Assembly: GCA_026982635.1 (NCBI GenBank)
Contig: JALSGR010000313.1
Coordinates: 1 to 37,070 of the forward strand
Reading direction: 5' to 3'
DNA length: 37,070 nt
DNA from: Methylothermaceae bacterium
GTDB taxonomy: Bacteria > Pseudomonadota > Gammaproteobacteria > Methylococcales > Methylothermaceae
This document shows, in pieces, positions 27,757 to 36,743 of the stretch (positions within the stretch are counted from its first letter, which is position 1; each line of letters opens with the position of its first letter). Under the pieces are notes generated by a model. It was given only the letters and a program-made list of their open reading frames with translations. It was not told the DNA's origin and made no database searches. A program made the position numbers and the translations under genes.

Positions 27757-28380
27757 GTGCTGGAGATCATCGAGGCCGGCGGTTGGCTCATGTGGCCTAT
27801 CCTGGCCTGTTCCGTACTGGCGACCGCCATCGTCTGCGAGCGCTTCTGGAGCCTGCGGAGCAAGCGCATCATTCCTCCCCATCTGGTCACCGAGGTATGG
27901 CGCCTGTACCGCCAGGGGGAGCTCGATGCCGCCCGGTTGCGCCAATTGCAAAGCAGTTCGCCGCTGGGCGCCATTCTGGCCGCCGGTCTGGCCAATCACC
28001 GGTACGGGCGCGAAGTCATGAAGGAAGCCATCGAGGACGTCGGCCGTCAGGTGGCTCACGAACTGGAGCGTTTCCTGGATCTTTTGGGCACCATCGCCTC
28101 GGTCAGTCCGTTGCTGGGGCTGCTGGGGACCGTGATGGGCATGATCAAGGTGTTCAGCGCCATCACCGCCGCCGGCGTCGGTGATCCCAAGGTGCTGGCG
28201 GGAGGCATCTCCGAAGCGCTGATCACCACGGCGGCCGGTTTGTCGGTGGCGATTCCGGCCCTGATCTTCCACCGTCATTTCCAGGCCAAGGTGATCGACC
28301 TGGTGCTGCGGATGGAAAACGAATCGTTGCGCTTCATCGAGATCATGCACAGCCGCTCGGAAGCGGAGCAAGAAGCGTGA
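27757..28380 (+). CDS. exbB: MotA/TolQ/ExbB proton-channel family protein
   Basis: Inner-membrane proton-channel subunit with 207 residues and three membrane helices (about 9-27, 105-127, 150-172). The conserved region GTIASVSPLLGLLGTVMGMIKVF and the helix GGISEALITTAAGLSVAIPAL are typical. The frame opens at a TTG at 27751, but GGGGA at 27746-27750 touches it; the GTG at 27757 has proper six-base spacing, so I chose it. With exbD it forms a TonB- or Tol-like energising complex. No tonB or tolA follows, so the energised partner is unknown. Confidence 0.92.
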   Translation: MLEIIEAGGWLMWPILACSVLATAIVCERFWSLRSKRIIPPHLVTEVWRLYRQGELDAARLRQLQSSSPLGAILAAGLANHRYGREVMKEAIEDVGRQVAHELERFLDLLGTIASVSPLLGLLGTVMGMIKVFSAITAAGVGDPKVLAGGISEALITTAAGLSVAIPALIFHRHFQAKVIDLVLRMENESLRFIEIMHSRSEAEQEA

Positions 28381-28793
28381 ATTTCCGCCGGCATCGCCGT
28401 GAGCGCATCGAACTCGGCCTGACGCCGCTGATCGACGTGGTGTTCTTGTTGCTGATCTTCTTCATGGTCACGACCACGTTCCAGCGCGAGGCGGCTCTGA
28501 AGATAGAACTGCCCAGGGCCCAGGGGGTTCAGGAACCCAGACGCCAGGTGCTCGAAGTGGTCGTCGACGCCGAAGGTCGCTACTACATCGACCACCACGA
28601 ACTGATCAACACCCGAATCGAAACCCTCAAGAAGGCCATGCGCCGGGCTTTGCGGCCGGACACCCGCCCGGTGGTGGTCATCGCCGCCGACAGGCGTACC
28701 CCCCATCAGGCGGTGATCCGAGTGCTGGACGCCGCCCGGCAATTGGGTCTGAACCACGTTTCCTTCGCTACGGAAACGCGCGGTGAAAGGTGA
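28377..28793 (+). CDS. exbD: ExbD/TolR family biopolymer transport protein
   Basis: A 138-residue protein with a short cytoplasmic N-terminus, one membrane helix (about 16-35) and a periplasmic domain. The helix carries the conserved proton-relay aspartate D20 in TPLIDVVFLLLIFFMV. It starts with GTG at 28377, overlapping the exbB stop by four bases (GTGA). It pairs with exbB and is followed three bases later by the Trm112-like gene. In many gammaproteobacteria lpxK separates these; here it does not. Confidence 0.93.
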   Translation: MNFRRHRRERIELGLTPLIDVVFLLLIFFMVTTTFQREAALKIELPRAQGVQEPRRQVLEVVVDAEGRYYIDHHELINTRIETLKKAMRRALRPDTRPVVVIAADRRTPHQAVIRVLDAARQLGLNHVSFATETRGER

Positions 28794-28796
28794 GTC

Positions 28797-28985
28797 ATGG
28801 ACAAGAAACTGCTGGAAATTCTGGTATGCCCTTTGTGCAAGGGCAAGCTGATCTACGATGCCGAGGCGGAAGAATTGATCTGCAAGGCGGACCGTCTGGC
28901 GTTCCCCATCCGGGACGACATCCCGGTGATGCTCGAGGAAGAGGCGCGCAAGCTTAGTCTGGAAGAATACGACCGGCTCAAATGA
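28797..28985 (+). CDS. ycaR: Trm112 family protein (YcaR)
   Basis: A 62-residue zinc-ribbon-like protein of the Trm112/UPF0434 family. It has [17 protein letters not shown] at the N-terminus (C11, C14), [21 protein letters not shown] in the middle, and ends in LEEYDRL. Trm112 proteins act as partners of methyltransferases in eukaryotes and archaea; the bacterial role is unclear. The stop overlaps the kdsB start by four bases, the classic ycaR-kdsB pair. Confidence 0.93.
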   Translation: MDKKLLEILVCPLCKGKLIYDAEAEELICKADRLAFPIRDDIPVMLEEEARKLSLEEYDRLK

Positions 28986-29743
28986 CGGCATTCAAAATCG
29001 TCATCCCCGCCCGCCATGCCTCCTCCCGGCTGCCGGGAAAACCCCTGCTGGAACTGGCGGGGAAACCGATGATCGTCCACGTCTGTGAGCAGGCCCTGAA
29101 AGCCGGGGCCGACGAGGTGGTCCTGGCCACCGACGATCCTCGGATCGCGGAAGCGGCCCGGGTGACCGGGGTGAAGACGCTGTTGACGGCGGCCGCCCAT
29201 CACAGTGGCACCGAACGGATCGAGGAAGTCGCCCGGCGGTTGCAGTGGAAGGCGGACGACATCGTGGTCAACTGGCAGGGGGACGAACCCTTGCTGGAGC
29301 CGGCGCTGGTGCGCCATCTGGCCCGGTCGCTGGCCGATCATCCCGATGCCGTGGTGGCGACCCTCGCGGCACCGGCCACGGAAGCGGAGGTTTTCAATCC
29401 CCATGCCGTGAAGGTGGTCCTGGATCAGGCCGGTTACGCCCTCTACTTCAGCCGGGCTCCGATCCCCTGGCACCGGGACGGGTTCGCCGATACCGACCCG
29501 AAGCTGGTAAGGGAGCAGTATTGGCGCCACATCGGCGTGTATGCCTATCGGGTCGGCCTGTTGCACCGTTATGTGGCCTGGCCGCCGGCGCCGCTGGAGC
29601 GGTTGGAATCCCTTGAACAATTGCGGATCCTGTGGCACGGTGAGCGTATCGTCGTGCTTACCGTGCCCCACGCTCCGGAACCGGGGGTGGACACGCCGGA
29701 GGATCTCGACCGGGTCGATCGGCTGTTGCGGGTGCGCGGATAG
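28982..29743 (+). CDS. kdsB: 3-deoxy-manno-octulosonate cytidylyltransferase
   Basis: Activates Kdo with CTP to CMP-Kdo for lipopolysaccharide inner-core synthesis in the cytoplasm. The 253-residue length is normal. Motifs include [15 protein letters not shown] at 8-22, [18 protein letters not shown] and [13 protein letters not shown]. Its presence shows that the organism makes Kdo-containing LPS. It is coupled to ycaR by an ATGA overlap. Confidence 0.97.
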   Translation: MTAFKIVIPARHASSRLPGKPLLELAGKPMIVHVCEQALKAGADEVVLATDDPRIAEAARVTGVKTLLTAAAHHSGTERIEEVARRLQWKADDIVVNWQGDEPLLEPALVRHLARSLADHPDAVVATLAAPATEAEVFNPHAVKVVLDQAGYALYFSRAPIPWHRDGFADTDPKLVREQYWRHIGVYAYRVGLLHRYVAWPPAPLERLESLEQLRILWHGERIVVLTVPHAPEPGVDTPEDLDRVDRLLRVRG

Positions 29744-29759
29744 GTGAACCGGAGGTGGA

Positions 29760-30251
29760 ATGATGATGATGCGGATACTGTTTGTGTGCATGGGGAACAT
29801 TTGCCGTTCACCCATGGCCCAGGGCGTCTTCGAAAAGTTGCTGGGCGAGCATGGCCTGAGCGATCGGGTGCTGGTGGACTCGGCCGGCACCCATGCCTAT
29901 CACTTGGGCAAGGCGCCGGATGAGCGCGCCGTGCGCGCCGCCCGCGAACGGGGTGTCGAAATCGCCCACCTGCGTGCCCGCCAGGTGGAACCGGGCGATT
30001 TCGACGAATACGACCTCGTGGTGGTGATGGATGAGCAAAATTACGACGCCCTGCGTTTCATCAGTGCCGAACGCCATCGGCACAAGCTGAAATTCCTGCT
30101 CGACTACGCCCCCCATCTGAAAACGCGCAATCTGCCCGATCCCTATTATGGGACCGACATGGGGTTCGAGCGGGTGCTGGACATGATCGAAGACGCCTGC
30201 ACCGGCCTCCTGCAGCATTTGCAGGAACGGATGGGGAGGCGGATTTCATGA
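29760..30251 (+). CDS. Low-molecular-weight protein-tyrosine phosphatase
   Basis: A 163-residue LMW-PTP. The P-loop is VCMGNICRSP with nucleophile C10 (numbered from the first Met), and the general-acid loop is LPDPYYG. Four ATG codons in a row open the gene (29760-29771); GGAGG at 29751-29755 is spaced four bases from the first and seven or ten from the second and third, so the second or third may be the true start. Some family members dephosphorylate Wzc-type kinases in capsule export; no such kinase is in this window. Confidence 0.93.
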   Translation: MMMMRILFVCMGNICRSPMAQGVFEKLLGEHGLSDRVLVDSAGTHAYHLGKAPDERAVRAARERGVEIAHLRARQVEPGDFDEYDLVVVMDEQNYDALRFISAERHRHKLKFLLDYAPHLKTRNLPDPYYGTDMGFERVLDMIEDACTGLLQHLQERMGRRIS

Positions 30252-30324
30252 ATGACGGTTTGGCGGGGGGCGGCTCGGGGGAACGAGGTAGGCTCGAACA
30301 CCGCGTCACCCGCTGAAAGCGGTC

Positions 30325-31809
30325 ATGGCTGAACCCTGCTCCTTCGCCATTTTCGGCGCCACCGGTCACCTGGCCCGGACCAAGTTGCTGCCGGCTTTGT
30401 ACCGCCTGGATGCAGCGGCGGCCTTGGCCGACGCCACCCGTATCGTGGGGATCGGGCGCCGCGACTGGGACGATGCCGCCTGGCGCCGTCGGGTGACGGA
30501 CCACCTTCGTGAGCAGCTGCCTCTCGATGAGGCCGTTCTGGAGCGCTTTCTGGCCCGGCTGTACTTCGTGCGCCTGGATCTGGGTCGTCCCGGGGATTAC
30601 GCGCGTCTGGCCGCCGTGGTCGCCGATCCCGGTTTCGTTCCCAACTGGGTGTTCTATCTTTCGATCCCGCCCCAGGAATACGCCCGGGTGGCGCGCAACC
30701 TGGCGCAGCATCGGCTCAACCGCGAGGATCAGGGCTGGCGGCGCCTGGTGGTGGAAAAGCCGTTCGGCTACGATCTGGAAAGCGCCCGGGTTCTCGATCA
30801 AAGTCTCCATCGGGACTTCCGGGAGGCGCAGATTTACCGCATCGACCATTACCTGGGCAAGGAGACGGTCCAGAACATTTTCGTGTTCCGCTTCGCCAAT
30901 CTGATGCTGGAACCGTTGTGGAACCGCAACTATATCGATCACGTCCAGATCACCCACGCGGAAACCGCGGGGATCGGCGAGCGTGCCGGTTATTACGACG
31001 GCATCGGCGCCCTGCGGGACATGATCCAGAGCCATCTGCTGCAAATGCTCGCCATGGTGGCGATGGAGCCGCCGCCGCGGATGGACGCCGAATCCCTGCG
31101 TGACGAAAAGGTCAAGGTGCTCAAGTCCGTGCGTCCCATCCGTCCCGATGCCGTGCACGCTCACGCCTTCCGGGCCCAATACGCCCGGGGATGGAGCCGG
31201 GGGGAGGAGGTTCCCGGCTATCGGGAGGAGGCGGGCGTCGATCCCGACAGCACCACCGAGACGTTCGCGGCCCTCAAGCTCTATCTGGACAATTGGCGCT
31301 GGCGTGGGGTGCCGTTCTATCTGCGTACCGGCAAACGCCTGGCCGAGGACCGGGCGCTGATCGCCATCCGTTTCCGGCATCCCCCCCAGCAATTGTTCCG
31401 TGGCACCCGGATCGAACGCCTGGAGCCCAACTGGCTGCTGATGGGCATCCAACCGGACCAGTGCATCCGGGCCGAGGTCTACGTGCGGGAAAGGGGCGCC
31501 ACCATGCGAGTGCGCAAGATTCAGCTGGATGCCACCACTTGCGGTATCGACATCGACCGTCTCGGCGCCTACGAGACCCTGCTCCTCGACGTCATCGCCG
31601 GCGATCATTCCCTGTTTCTGCGTTCCGACGAGGTGCTGTGGGCCTGGCGGGTGGTCGATCCGGTGTTGCGGGTATGGGCGGTGGAGCGCGATTACATCCC
31701 TACCTATCCGGCGGGCAGCTGGGGACCGGAGGAGGTACGCGGTCTTTTCGACCGCGAGGATCATCGATGGCGCAATCAACTGGAAGCCGATTCGGAGGAA
31801 CAACCATGA
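30325..31809 (+). CDS. zwf: Glucose-6-phosphate 1-dehydrogenase
   Basis: First enzyme of the oxidative pentose-phosphate and Entner-Doudoroff pathways, 494 residues. NADP-binding GATGHLA is at 11-17 (usually GASGDLA), [11 protein letters not shown] at 144-154 and the active-site RIDHYLGKE at 172-180. All core motifs are present. No clear Shine-Dalgarno lies just before the ATG; a small hairpin (CCGCT-GAA-AGCGG, 30309-30321) sits directly upstream instead. The stop overlaps the next gene by four bases. pgl and gnd/edd do not follow. Confidence 0.96.
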   Translation: MAEPCSFAIFGATGHLARTKLLPALYRLDAAAALADATRIVGIGRRDWDDAAWRRRVTDHLREQLPLDEAVLERFLARLYFVRLDLGRPGDYARLAAVVADPGFVPNWVFYLSIPPQEYARVARNLAQHRLNREDQGWRRLVVEKPFGYDLESARVLDQSLHRDFREAQIYRIDHYLGKETVQNIFVFRFANLMLEPLWNRNYIDHVQITHAETAGIGERAGYYDGIGALRDMIQSHLLQMLAMVAMEPPPRMDAESLRDEKVKVLKSVRPIRPDAVHAHAFRAQYARGWSRGEEVPGYREEAGVDPDSTTETFAALKLYLDNWRWRGVPFYLRTGKRLAEDRALIAIRFRHPPQQLFRGTRIERLEPNWLLMGIQPDQCIRAEVYVRERGATMRVRKIQLDATTCGIDIDRLGAYETLLLDVIAGDHSLFLRSDEVLWAWRVVDPVLRVWAVERDYIPTYPAGSWGPEEVRGLFDREDHRWRNQLEADSEEQP

Positions 31810-32531
31810 CGATTCAGACCCGAGAAGTGGAATACTTCGATGGCGATACCCGACTGTTGGGGTTCTTGGCCTGGGACGACGCCAGGACCATTCCCATGCC
31901 CGGTGTCCTGATCGCCCACATGTGGGGGGGCAGGGAGGCGTTCGTCTGTGACAAGGCGAGAGCATTGGCGGAACTGGGTTATGCCGCTTTCGCCCTGGAT
32001 CTGTATGGCGACGCCAGGACCGGCTCGGGGCCGGAGGAAAACGCCAGGCTGATGCAGCCTTTCCTGGACGACCGGGTTCTGTTGCAGCGTCGCATGTCGC
32101 TGTCTTTGGCGGCCCTGCGCCAGCAGCCGATGGTGGATCCGGACAAGACTGCGGCCATCGGTTATTGCTTCGGCGGCCTATGCGTTCTCGATCTGGCCCG
32201 CACCGGCGCCGACGTCGCCGGTGTGGTCAGCTTCCACGGCCTGCTCAAGCCGCCGGGCAACACCCAGGGCAACCGGATCCAGGCCAAGGTGCTGGTGCTC
32301 CACGGTCACGACGACCCCATGGTGCCGGTGGAGGACGTCGTCGCCCTGGAGCAGGAATTGACCGAGGCGGGGGCCGACTGGCAGATCCACGTCTATGGCC
32401 ATACCATGCATGCCTTCACCAACCCGAAAGCGAACGATCCGGGCTTCGGAACCGTCTATAATCCGGTGGCCGACCGTCGCTCCTGGATCGCCATGCAGAA
32501 CTTCCTCGACGAGATTTTCACAGCCCCATGA
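31806..32531 (+). CDS. Dienelactone hydrolase family protein
   Basis: An alpha/beta hydrolase of 241 residues. The catalytic triad is C121 (GYCFGG), D169 or D170 (HGHDDPMVP) and H202 (GHTMHAF), typical of dienelactone hydrolases. The family hydrolyses dienelactone in chloroaromatic breakdown, but many members are general esterases; context with zwf and accA does not suggest aromatic degradation. I chose the ATG at 31806, overlapping the zwf stop (ATGA). The frame opens far upstream inside zwf without similarity. Confidence 0.92.
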   Translation: MTIQTREVEYFDGDTRLLGFLAWDDARTIPMPGVLIAHMWGGREAFVCDKARALAELGYAAFALDLYGDARTGSGPEENARLMQPFLDDRVLLQRRMSLSLAALRQQPMVDPDKTAAIGYCFGGLCVLDLARTGADVAGVVSFHGLLKPPGNTQGNRIQAKVLVLHGHDDPMVPVEDVVALEQELTEAGADWQIHVYGHTMHAFTNPKANDPGFGTVYNPVADRRSWIAMQNFLDEIFTAP

Positions 32532-33496
32532 AAAACAGCCTCAACTACCTGGACTTCGAGCAACCGATCGCCGAACTGGAAGCCAAGATCGAGGAGCTGC
32601 GCCGCGTCGGCTTCGACAACGAGATCAACATTTCCGAGGAGATCGCCCGGCTGGAGGAGAAAAGCCGCAAGCTCACCGCTTCGGTGTTCTCTTCCTTGTC
32701 CGCCTGGCAGATTTCCCAGCTGTCGCGGCATCCGCTCCGTCCCTACACCCTGGATTACATCCAGTTGATCTTCACCGACTTCCACGAGCTCCACGGCGAC
32801 CGAGCCTTCGCCGACGATCCGGCCATCGTCGGTGGCCTGGCGAGGCTGGAAGGGCGGCCGGTGATGGTCATCGGCCACCAGAAGGGGCGCGACACCAAGG
32901 AAAAGATCCACCGCAACTTCGGCATGCCCAGGCCGGAGGGTTACCGCAAGGCGTTGCGCCTGATGCGGCTGGCGGAAAAGTTCCGCCTTCCGGTGTTGAC
33001 CTTCATCGACACCCCGGGCGCCTATCCCGGCATCGACGCCGAGGAGCGGGGCCAGAGCGAGGCCATCGCCCGCAACCTGTACGTGATGTCCCAGCTCAAA
33101 ACCCCGATCGTCTGCACCGTCATCGGCGAGGGCGGCTCCGGCGGTGCGTTGGCCATCGGCGTCGGTGATCGACTGTTGATGCTGGAATATAGCACCTATT
33201 CGGTGATTTCCCCGGAAGGTTGTGCCTCCATTCTGTGGAAGAGCGCCGACAAGGCGGAACTGGCCGCCGAGGCCATGGGGATTACCTCCAGACGGCTGGA
33301 AGAACTGGGGCTGATCGACGAGATCGTCCCCGAACCCTTGGGCGGTGCCCACCGCGACCGGAAACAGGCGGCCGCCAACCTCAAGGAAGTGCTGCTGCGT
33401 CATCTGGAACAACTGGCGCATGTTCCGCTGCCCCATCTGCTCGATCAGCGTTACCGGCGCTTGATGCAATACGGGGTGTATGAAGAAGGCGCATGA
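32528..33496 (+). CDS. accA: Acetyl-CoA carboxylase carboxyltransferase subunit alpha
   Basis: Alpha half of the carboxyltransferase that makes malonyl-CoA from carboxybiotin-BCCP and acetyl-CoA, 322 residues. Typical segments are [20 protein letters not shown] at the N-terminus, [35 protein letters not shown] and [15 protein letters not shown] (oxyanion region). It overlaps the upstream and downstream genes by four bases each. The accA-tilS order is common in gammaproteobacteria. Confidence 0.97.
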   Translation: MKNSLNYLDFEQPIAELEAKIEELRRVGFDNEINISEEIARLEEKSRKLTASVFSSLSAWQISQLSRHPLRPYTLDYIQLIFTDFHELHGDRAFADDPAIVGGLARLEGRPVMVIGHQKGRDTKEKIHRNFGMPRPEGYRKALRLMRLAEKFRLPVLTFIDTPGAYPGIDAEERGQSEAIARNLYVMSQLKTPIVCTVIGEGGSGGALAIGVGDRLLMLEYSTYSVISPEGCASILWKSADKAELAAEAMGITSRRLEELGLIDEIVPEPLGGAHRDRKQAAANLKEVLLRHLEQLAHVPLPHLLDQRYRRLMQYGVYEEGA

Positions 33497-34866
33497 GGCG
33501 GTTGCTCGGGCAGCTGCGCCACTTCCTGAGCCGCCATCCGGCCCGCCGCTACTGGATCGGCTACAGCGGCGGGCTCGACTCCCATGTGCTGCTCCATCTG
33601 TGCGCCCGGCTGCGCTCCGAGCTGGGCGGGATCTTCCACGCCGTCCACGTCAATCACCATATCCATCCGGCGGCGGATCGCTGGCAGCGGCATTGTCAGA
33701 CGGTCTGCGAAGCGTTGGGAATGCCGTTCCGGGGCGTCGACGTCGATGGCCGGGCGGCGGCGGGGGAGAGTCCGGAGGAAGCCGCCCGCAACGCCCGTTA
33801 CCGGGCCTTCGCCCGCCTGTTGCGAGCGGATCAGGCCCTGCTGTTGGCCCATCACGAGGACGATCAGGCGGAGACCGTGTTGCTGCAACTGCTCCGGGGC
33901 GCCGGTCCTGCCGGTCTGGCGGGAATGCCCGCCGCCGCGCCGTTGGGGCAGGGATGGTTGCTCCGGCCGCTTTTGCCGGTCTCCAGAACGGTGCTGCGGG
34001 CGTATGCCGAAGACAACCGGCTAGATTGGATCGAGGATCCCAGCAATGGGGATCTGGACCTCGACCGCAATTATCTACGGCACCGGGTCATGCCCCTGCT
34101 GAAACGACGGTGGCCGGCCTGTGCCCGGACCATTTCCCGCAGCGCCCGCCATTGCGCCGCTGCCGAAAAATCGCTGGAAGCGAGTCTGAGCCCGCGATTG
34201 TCCGAAATCCTCGACGACCAGGGCCGCATCGATGCCGCCGCGCTCGGAGAGCTCGATCCCGGCCAACAGGCGCAACTCCTGCGTGTCTGGCTGAGGCGGA
34301 AGGGATTGCCCCTGCCGTCGGAAGCCTATCTGCGCCGGATCGTCACGGAGGTGCTACCCGCCGGGGACGACCGCATGCCCCTCGTCCGCTGGAGGGGCGG
34401 CGAGGTCCGGCGCTACCGGAACCACCTTTACGCCCTGCCGCCCCAACCCCTTCCCGATCCCTCCTGGCGCCGGACCTGGGATGGTGTCGGATCTCTCGAT
34501 CTCCCCGACGGTACCCGGCTGGAAAGCATCACCACGTTCGGCGAAGGAATCGCCGGACACTGGTTCCGGAAGGGGGCCGAGGTGGCTTACCGCCGTGGGG
34601 GGGAACGCTGTCGGCTGCCGGGACGGAGCGGCAGTCGACCACTCAAGAAATTGCTTCAGGAAAAGGCCGTTCCGCCCTGGTTGCGTCAGCGTCTGCCTCT
34701 GCTCTACATCGACGGGGAATTGGCCGCGGTCGTGCCTTTCTGGGTATGTCGACCCTTTGCGGCAGGAGTAGATGAAGCCGGCGTCATCCTGCGGTGGTCA
34801 GGGCTGGCCGCCGGCGGTGAAACGGAAAGCGGATCGGTGGTGCGCTCTGAAGTCCTTCGCCCTTGA
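33493..34866 (+). CDS. tilS: tRNA(Ile)-lysidine synthase
   Basis: Converts C34 of tRNA-Ile(CAU) to lysidine with ATP and lysine. The 457-residue protein has the PP-loop SGGLDS at 25-30, [17 protein letters not shown] (about 118-134) and RPLLPVSR. C-terminal TilS domains follow, with [20 protein letters not shown] and [18 protein letters not shown]. The final 40 residues are variable. The last codons overlap the -35 region of the tRNA promoter. Confidence 0.95.
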   Translation: MRRLLGQLRHFLSRHPARRYWIGYSGGLDSHVLLHLCARLRSELGGIFHAVHVNHHIHPAADRWQRHCQTVCEALGMPFRGVDVDGRAAAGESPEEAARNARYRAFARLLRADQALLLAHHEDDQAETVLLQLLRGAGPAGLAGMPAAAPLGQGWLLRPLLPVSRTVLRAYAEDNRLDWIEDPSNGDLDLDRNYLRHRVMPLLKRRWPACARTISRSARHCAAAEKSLEASLSPRLSEILDDQGRIDAAALGELDPGQQAQLLRVWLRRKGLPLPSEAYLRRIVTEVLPAGDDRMPLVRWRGGEVRRYRNHLYALPPQPLPDPSWRRTWDGVGSLDLPDGTRLESITTFGEGIAGHWFRKGAEVAYRRGGERCRLPGRSGSRPLKKLLQEKAVPPWLRQRLPLLYIDGELAAVVPFWVCRPFAAGVDEAGVILRWSGLAAGGETESGSVVRSEVLRP

Positions 34867-34890
34867 ATCCTGTGCCCGAGGCTTTATAAT
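34863..34890 (+). promoter_or_regulatory. Promoter of tRNA-Thr
   Basis: TTGAAT (34863-34868, four of six consensus bases), a 16-base spacer and a perfect TATAAT (34885-34890) stand 13 bases before the tRNA. The -35 overlaps the tilS stop codon. Initiation near 34897 would give a very short 5' leader. It makes the tRNA independent of tilS transcription. Confidence 0.8.
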
Positions 34891-34903
34891 TTTCGGAATT
34901 TCC

Positions 34904-34979
<76 letters not shown>

Positions 34980-34991
34980 CTTCAATCCATT

Positions 34992-35032
34992 CCCATAACC
35001 TTTCAGCATGTTGAATTGAAGAAGGTTATGGG
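34992..35032. repeat. Inverted repeat over the parA start region
   Basis: CCCATAACCTT (34992-35002) and AAGGTTATGGG (35022-35032) are perfect 11-base inverted repeats with 19 bases between. The right arm covers the ribosome-binding site (AAGG) and touches the GTG start of parA at 35032. It could be a partition-protein operator or an RNA hairpin that masks the start; there is no T run for a terminator. The sequence of the pair is seen; the role is inference. Confidence 0.8.
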
Positions 35033-35765
35033 TGATTATCACGATTTGTAGTACCAAAGGCGGCGTCGGCAAAACCACGCTGACCGCCAGTCTGGGGGCG
35101 ATCCTAGCCGATTTTGGCAGACGGGTTTTGCTCGTCGATGCCGACCCTCAGCCAACCCTGTCCTCGTTCTTCAGTCTTGCCCATCAGGCAGAGTATGGGC
35201 TGGTTGAGTTTCTGGTCCAGACGGAATCCTCAGGATTCATCAGCCGGACTGAGATCGAGCGGCTTGACCTGATTTACTCCAACGACCCGGAAGGCCAGTT
35301 GCGCGACTGGATCCGGGACGCGGTGGACGGCCGGGTCCGCCTCAAGCATCTTCTCAACCGGCTGGATTACGACGTCATCCTGGTCGATACCCAGGGTGCT
35401 GTCGGTCCCCTTCAGGATGCCGCCGTCGCAGCGGCCGATCTTCTCCTGACACCCATCCCCCCGAAATTCTTTCCGCCCGTGAATTCGTCCGGGGCACCCT
35501 CAACATGCTCGAACGTCTGAAGCCCATGGCACTCCTGGGGGCGCCCATCGGTCCGATGCGGGGGCTCATCTACCGCATGGATCGGACTTTGGATGCTAGA
35601 CAAATCGCGGCGGAATTGCGGAGCGCCTCCTACGGGCCCAGCAAGGGAGCGATCACTATCCTGGATACCGTCATTCCCGCCACGGTCGTCTATCGGGAGT
35701 CGGCCACCCATAAAACGCCGCCCCACCGACTTGAACGTCATCGCAAAGGGCCCACACCCAGCGCC
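35032..35765 (+). pseudogene. parA: ParA/Soj family ATPase of an ICE, frameshifted and 3' truncated
   Basis: ParA-type partition ATPase like those at the end of ICEs of the PFGI-1/pKLC102 group. The GTG start gives VIITICSTKGGVGKTTLTASL with the deviant Walker A motif, then VLLVDADPQPTLSSFF (Walker A') and VILVDTQGAVG. The first frame stays clean to 35462, where ATC plus a run of C leads into AAATTC. One more C would give IPPEILSAREFVRGTLNML, and the correct continuation is found in the +2 frame (MLERLKPM, then ATHKTPPHRLERHRKGPTPSA) up to about 35765. There it meets parB sequence, so the C-terminus is missing. It is not expected to be functional. Confidence 0.85.
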
Positions 35766-36649
35766 CCGGGGAGGAACACTACATTCCCGCCGCCGGCGGC
35801 AATACCCGGCTGAAGGCCGTGCGGGAATTGTGGGAGGAGACCGGCGACGACCGTTTCCGAACCCTCGAGGCTCTCTACAAGCCCTGGATCAGTGAAGAAT
35901 GGGTATTGATTTCCCACCTGGTGGAGAACGAACTCCGCGGGGAAATGCGATTCATCGACAAGGCACGGGCCATTGCCCGAATCCACGCCGAGCTTGAACG
36001 GAAACAGGGCGAACGGGTATCGGAAAGAGCTTTCGAGAAACATCTGACCCAGCTTGGTCTGCCGCTGTCACGGCGGCAGATTCGCCGGCTGCTGTATGCA
36101 GCTTCTCTTGAGACTGTCATTCCCAACGCCCTGCCTCATCTGGGACCGACCCATATCGATCGCCTGTCGAGGCTGGAAAAAATTTTCACGGAGATAAACG
36201 GAGCGTGTCCGGACGATTCTTTCCGGAAACTGCTCTCAGACATGGATGCCCCCGATCTGGATCCTGCCTTGGTCGAATCCGCCATCAAGAAGGCGGCCGT
36301 CCGGTCCGGATCACCCATAAGCAACCGGCCCCGTCTGGAGGGAAACGGGAAGCCGGGACGAAATCCCAAATCAAACGACAAGAAACTGCTCGAGGCAGCC
36401 GCGGACTGTCTGGGCGCCCACGATCTGGTTGAAGAGCAAGCATCGAAGCCCAAGCGCTCCGAGAGACTGCGATACGCCGCCTGGTGGAGCCTGAATGCGC
36501 TTCGGCGGGGGCACGGGGAAACGCCGGATGATCCGGTTCCGGAGGAAATTGAATTCCTCCTGCACCTGCCCCGCGACCGGCAGGTCCTCGATGCTGTCTT
36601 GAACCACCTTGGAGGAGTCCTCCCGGGGGAGGAGGACTATGAACGATGA
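35762..36649 (+). pseudogene. parB: ICE-type ParB family protein, 5' truncated
   Basis: The reading frame from about 35762 gives RPGEEHYIPAAGGNTRLKAV and then RELWEETGDDRF, followed by ISHLVENELRGEMRFIDKARA. This is the core of the ParB proteins of PFGI-1-class ICEs (the ENELRG motif is typical). Upstream of 35762 the frame has no ParB similarity, so the N-terminal part is lost, joined instead to parA. The visible 295 codons include a helix-turn-helix-like region (SRRQIRRLLYAAS) and a divergent C-terminus. A GTG at 35819 could start a shorter 276-residue product, but that would lack the N-terminal part of the ParB domain. The downstream end looks intact. Confidence 0.8.
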
Positions 36650-36671
36650 GGAATATCGAAAGAATCTCTGC
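36639..36671 (+). pseudogene. First 11 codons of an ICE gene cut by an IS
   Basis: An ATG at 36639 overlaps the parB stop by 11 bases and follows GGGGGAGGAGG, a strong ribosome-binding site. Eleven codons (MNDEEYRKNLC) run to 36671, and the insertion-sequence end starts at 36672; reading continues into the IS for four codons and stops. In related ICEs a small DUF2857-type gene follows parB, which could be this one; too little is left to be sure. Confidence 0.5.
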
Positions 36672-36689
36672 GGCATTGTTGCATAACTC
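36672..36689 (+). repeat. Left terminal inverted repeat of the IS
   Basis: These 18 bases, GGCATTGTTGCATAACTC, match the IS903-type terminal repeat at most positions. The partner repeat is outside the window, so exact length is not known. Confidence 0.7.
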
Positions 36690-36743
36690 CCCTGTATCAG
36701 CTGTCCAACGCTGGAATGTCTGTTTTTGGTTGACGACCTGAAG

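Noticed and set aside
34992-35032. Inverted repeat as a Rho-independent terminator of the tRNA
   Set aside because: The arms are AT-rich in the centre, the loop is 19 bases and no T run follows.
35400-35530. Programmed ribosomal frameshift in parA
   Set aside because: A C run could be slippery, but parA also lacks its C-terminus and parB its N-terminus, so decay is the simpler reading.
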